This document shows positions 63,069 to 64,000 of a stretch of 64,000 nucleotides of DNA, piece after piece (positions within the stretch are counted from its first letter, which is position 1; each line of letters begins with the position of its first letter). The notes under the pieces were generated by a model that searched no databases, was not told the DNA's origin, and was given only the letters and a program-made list of their open reading frames with translations. The stretch is taken from assembly GCA_913776255.1 (NCBI GenBank), contig CAJYLV010000016.1, positions 62,001 through 126,000 on the forward strand. The letters are read 5' to 3'. This DNA comes from an uncultured Sphingomonas sp. GTDB lineage: Bacteria; Pseudomonadota; Alphaproteobacteria; Sphingomonadales; Sphingomonadaceae. The position numbers and the translations under genes are program-made.

Positions 63069-64000
63069 TCAGGCGGCGGCGCGCGCGCCGCCATCGTCAT
63101 TGGCGGCCGGGGTGGTCAGGCCGCCGTCCTGCGCCAGCTTCGCAAACGCCCCGCCGGCCGCGAGCAATTCGTCGAAGCCGCCCTGTTCGACGATCCGCCC
63201 CTGATCGAGCACGATGATCCGGTCCGCGGCGCGCACCGTCGAGAGACGGTGCGCGATGACGAAGGTGGTGCGGCCCTGCCGCAGCCGCTCAAGGCTTTCC
63301 TGAAGCCGCGCCTCGGTCGCGACGTCGAGCGCGCTGGTCGCCTCGTCGAGCAGCAGGATCGGGGCGTTCTTGAGCAGGGCGCGCGCGATCGCGATCCGCT
63401 GCCGCTCGCCGCCCGAGAGCCCGGCGCCGCGATCGCCGACCGCGGTGGCGAAGCCGTCGGGCTTGCGCATGATGAAGTCATACGCGCCGGCGATGCGCGC
63501 GGCATCCTCGATTTGCTCCATCGTGGCGTCGGGATTGCCCATCGCAATATTCTCGGCGATCGAGCGGTTGAAGAGCCCGGCTTCCTGGAACACCACGCCG
63601 GTCGCGGCGCGCAGCGAGGCGAGCGTGACGCCGCCGATGTCCTGCCCGTCGACGAGGATTCGGCCCTTTTCCGGGTCCCAGGCGCGCTGGAAGAGCCCGA
63701 GCGCGGTCGACTTGCCGGAGCCGGTCGGGCCGACGATCGCGACCGTCTCACCGGGAGCGACCTCGAAGTTCAGGTCGTGGACCGCGCCCGAGCCGGTCGG
63801 GTAGCGGAACGAAACGTTTTCGAAGGTGACGCGGCCAGCCGCGACCGCGAGCGGTACGGCGTCGGCGGCCTCGGCGATGTGGCTCTGCTGGTCTAGCACC
63901 TCGAAGAACTGGCGGAGCGCGGGCAGACGCTGCGCGACGTTGACGATGAAGCCGGTGACCGTCTCCAGCCGCGCGATCATCAGCGTCGCGAAGCCGACGA
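63069..64000 (-). CDS. NdvA/ChvA-like glucan exporter (ABC exporter, permease-ATPase fusion), 5' end outside window
   Basis: The C-terminal 310 residues are visible; the membrane part lies beyond base 64000. ATP-binding domain: FENVSFRYPTGSGAVHDLNF, Walker A VAIVGPTGSGKSTAL, Q-loop VVFQEAGLFNRSIAENIAMG, signature LSGGERQRIAIARALL, Walker B ILLLDEATSALD and H-loop VIAHRLSTV. The ATPase motif GVVFQEAGLFNRSI and the spacing of SFRYPTGSGAV match NdvA/ChvA, the exporter of cyclic beta-1,2-glucans, better than MsbA, though other ABCB-type exporters are possible. In the same genome opgG/opgH (7.4-10.7 kb) make the glucan. The Ala-rich end ANDDGGARAAA is unremarkable. Confidence 0.85.
   Translation of the reverse strand, partial: VGFATLMIARLETVTGFIVNVAQRLPALRQFFEVLDQQSHIAEAADAVPLAVAAGRVTFENVSFRYPTGSGAVHDLNFEVAPGETVAIVGPTGSGKSTALGLFQRAWDPEKGRILVDGQDIGGVTLASLRAATGVVFQEAGLFNRSIAENIAMGNPDATMEQIEDAARIAGAYDFIMRKPDGFATAVGDRGAGLSGGERQRIAIARALLKNAPILLLDEATSALDVATEARLQESLERLRQGRTTFVIAHRLSTVRAADRIIVLDQGRIVEQGGFDELLAAGGAFAKLAQDGGLTTPAANDDGGARAAA

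Overview
The window reads as a contiguous chromosomal segment of a high-GC alphaproteobacterium, most likely a sphingomonad (Sphingomonas or a close relative). This rests on gene content and order: a CcrM-type GANTC methyltransferase directly after rnhB, three-gene pnt transhydrogenase genes behind a tiny aa3-oxidase subunit IV-like protein, an opgG/opgH pair, several large TonB-dependent receptors, a PEP-CTERM protein, and abundant palindromic intergenic repeats of the kind common in this group. No phage, transposase, CRISPR array or rRNA operon is visible. The species call is an inference; no alignment could be run.

Layout. 1-7.3 kb: cell wall and core genes (amidase, sugE/gdx, PBP1A, prfB, a lipoprotein-like methyltransferase, a PEP-CTERM protein, thyA). 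7.4-10.7 kb: osmoregulated periplasmic glucan synthesis (opgG, opgH). 10.7-14.4 kb: a small exported protein, then isocitrate lyase with a 52-aa upstream partner, divergent from a RamB/ScfR-type regulator. 14.4-18.3 kb: a stress-like cluster (two SDRs, a zinc alcohol dehydrogenase, an SRPBCC protein). 18.4-20.6 kb: a siderophore receptor behind a Fur-box-like palindrome. 20.8-21.1 kb: a very short ORF with a perfect anti-anti-SD ribosome binding site and a structured downstream region. 21.2-30.3 kb: lipoprotein, PRC-barrel protein, TonB-like protein, uvrB, ferredoxin-NADP reductase, thiD, rnhB and ccrM, the last behind nine GANTC sites.

30.7-44.2 kb: folP, a bestrophin-like channel, an SDR, an NtrC-like regulator with a degenerate receiver, the pnt genes, a MarR-like regulator, tRNA-Val, an xpaC/telA pair and typA. 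44.3-56 kb: alpha/beta hydrolase, secreted hypothetical, HAD phosphatase, TonB receptor, EVE protein, glycine-zipper protein, DUF3297 protein, ABC-F ATPase, AI-2E-type permease and trhO. 55-57.2 kb: a LytS/LytR two-component pair coupled to trhO, with a large Oar-like TonB receptor just upstream. 60.8-64 kb: an ABC-2 export pair and the C-terminal part of an NdvA/ChvA-like glucan exporter.

Three families of palindromic repeats (a 75-77 bp element seen seven times plus one decayed copy, a paired 25-30 bp element at four loci, and a 95 bp element seen twice) fill most of the intergenic space, nearly always next to the 3' end of at least one gene. The least explained pieces are the 18-codon ORF with its structured tail, the GANTC cluster before ccrM, the NtrC-like protein lacking its phosphoacceptor, the membrane-anchored methyltransferase, and a secreted protein gene set between pntAA and pntAB.
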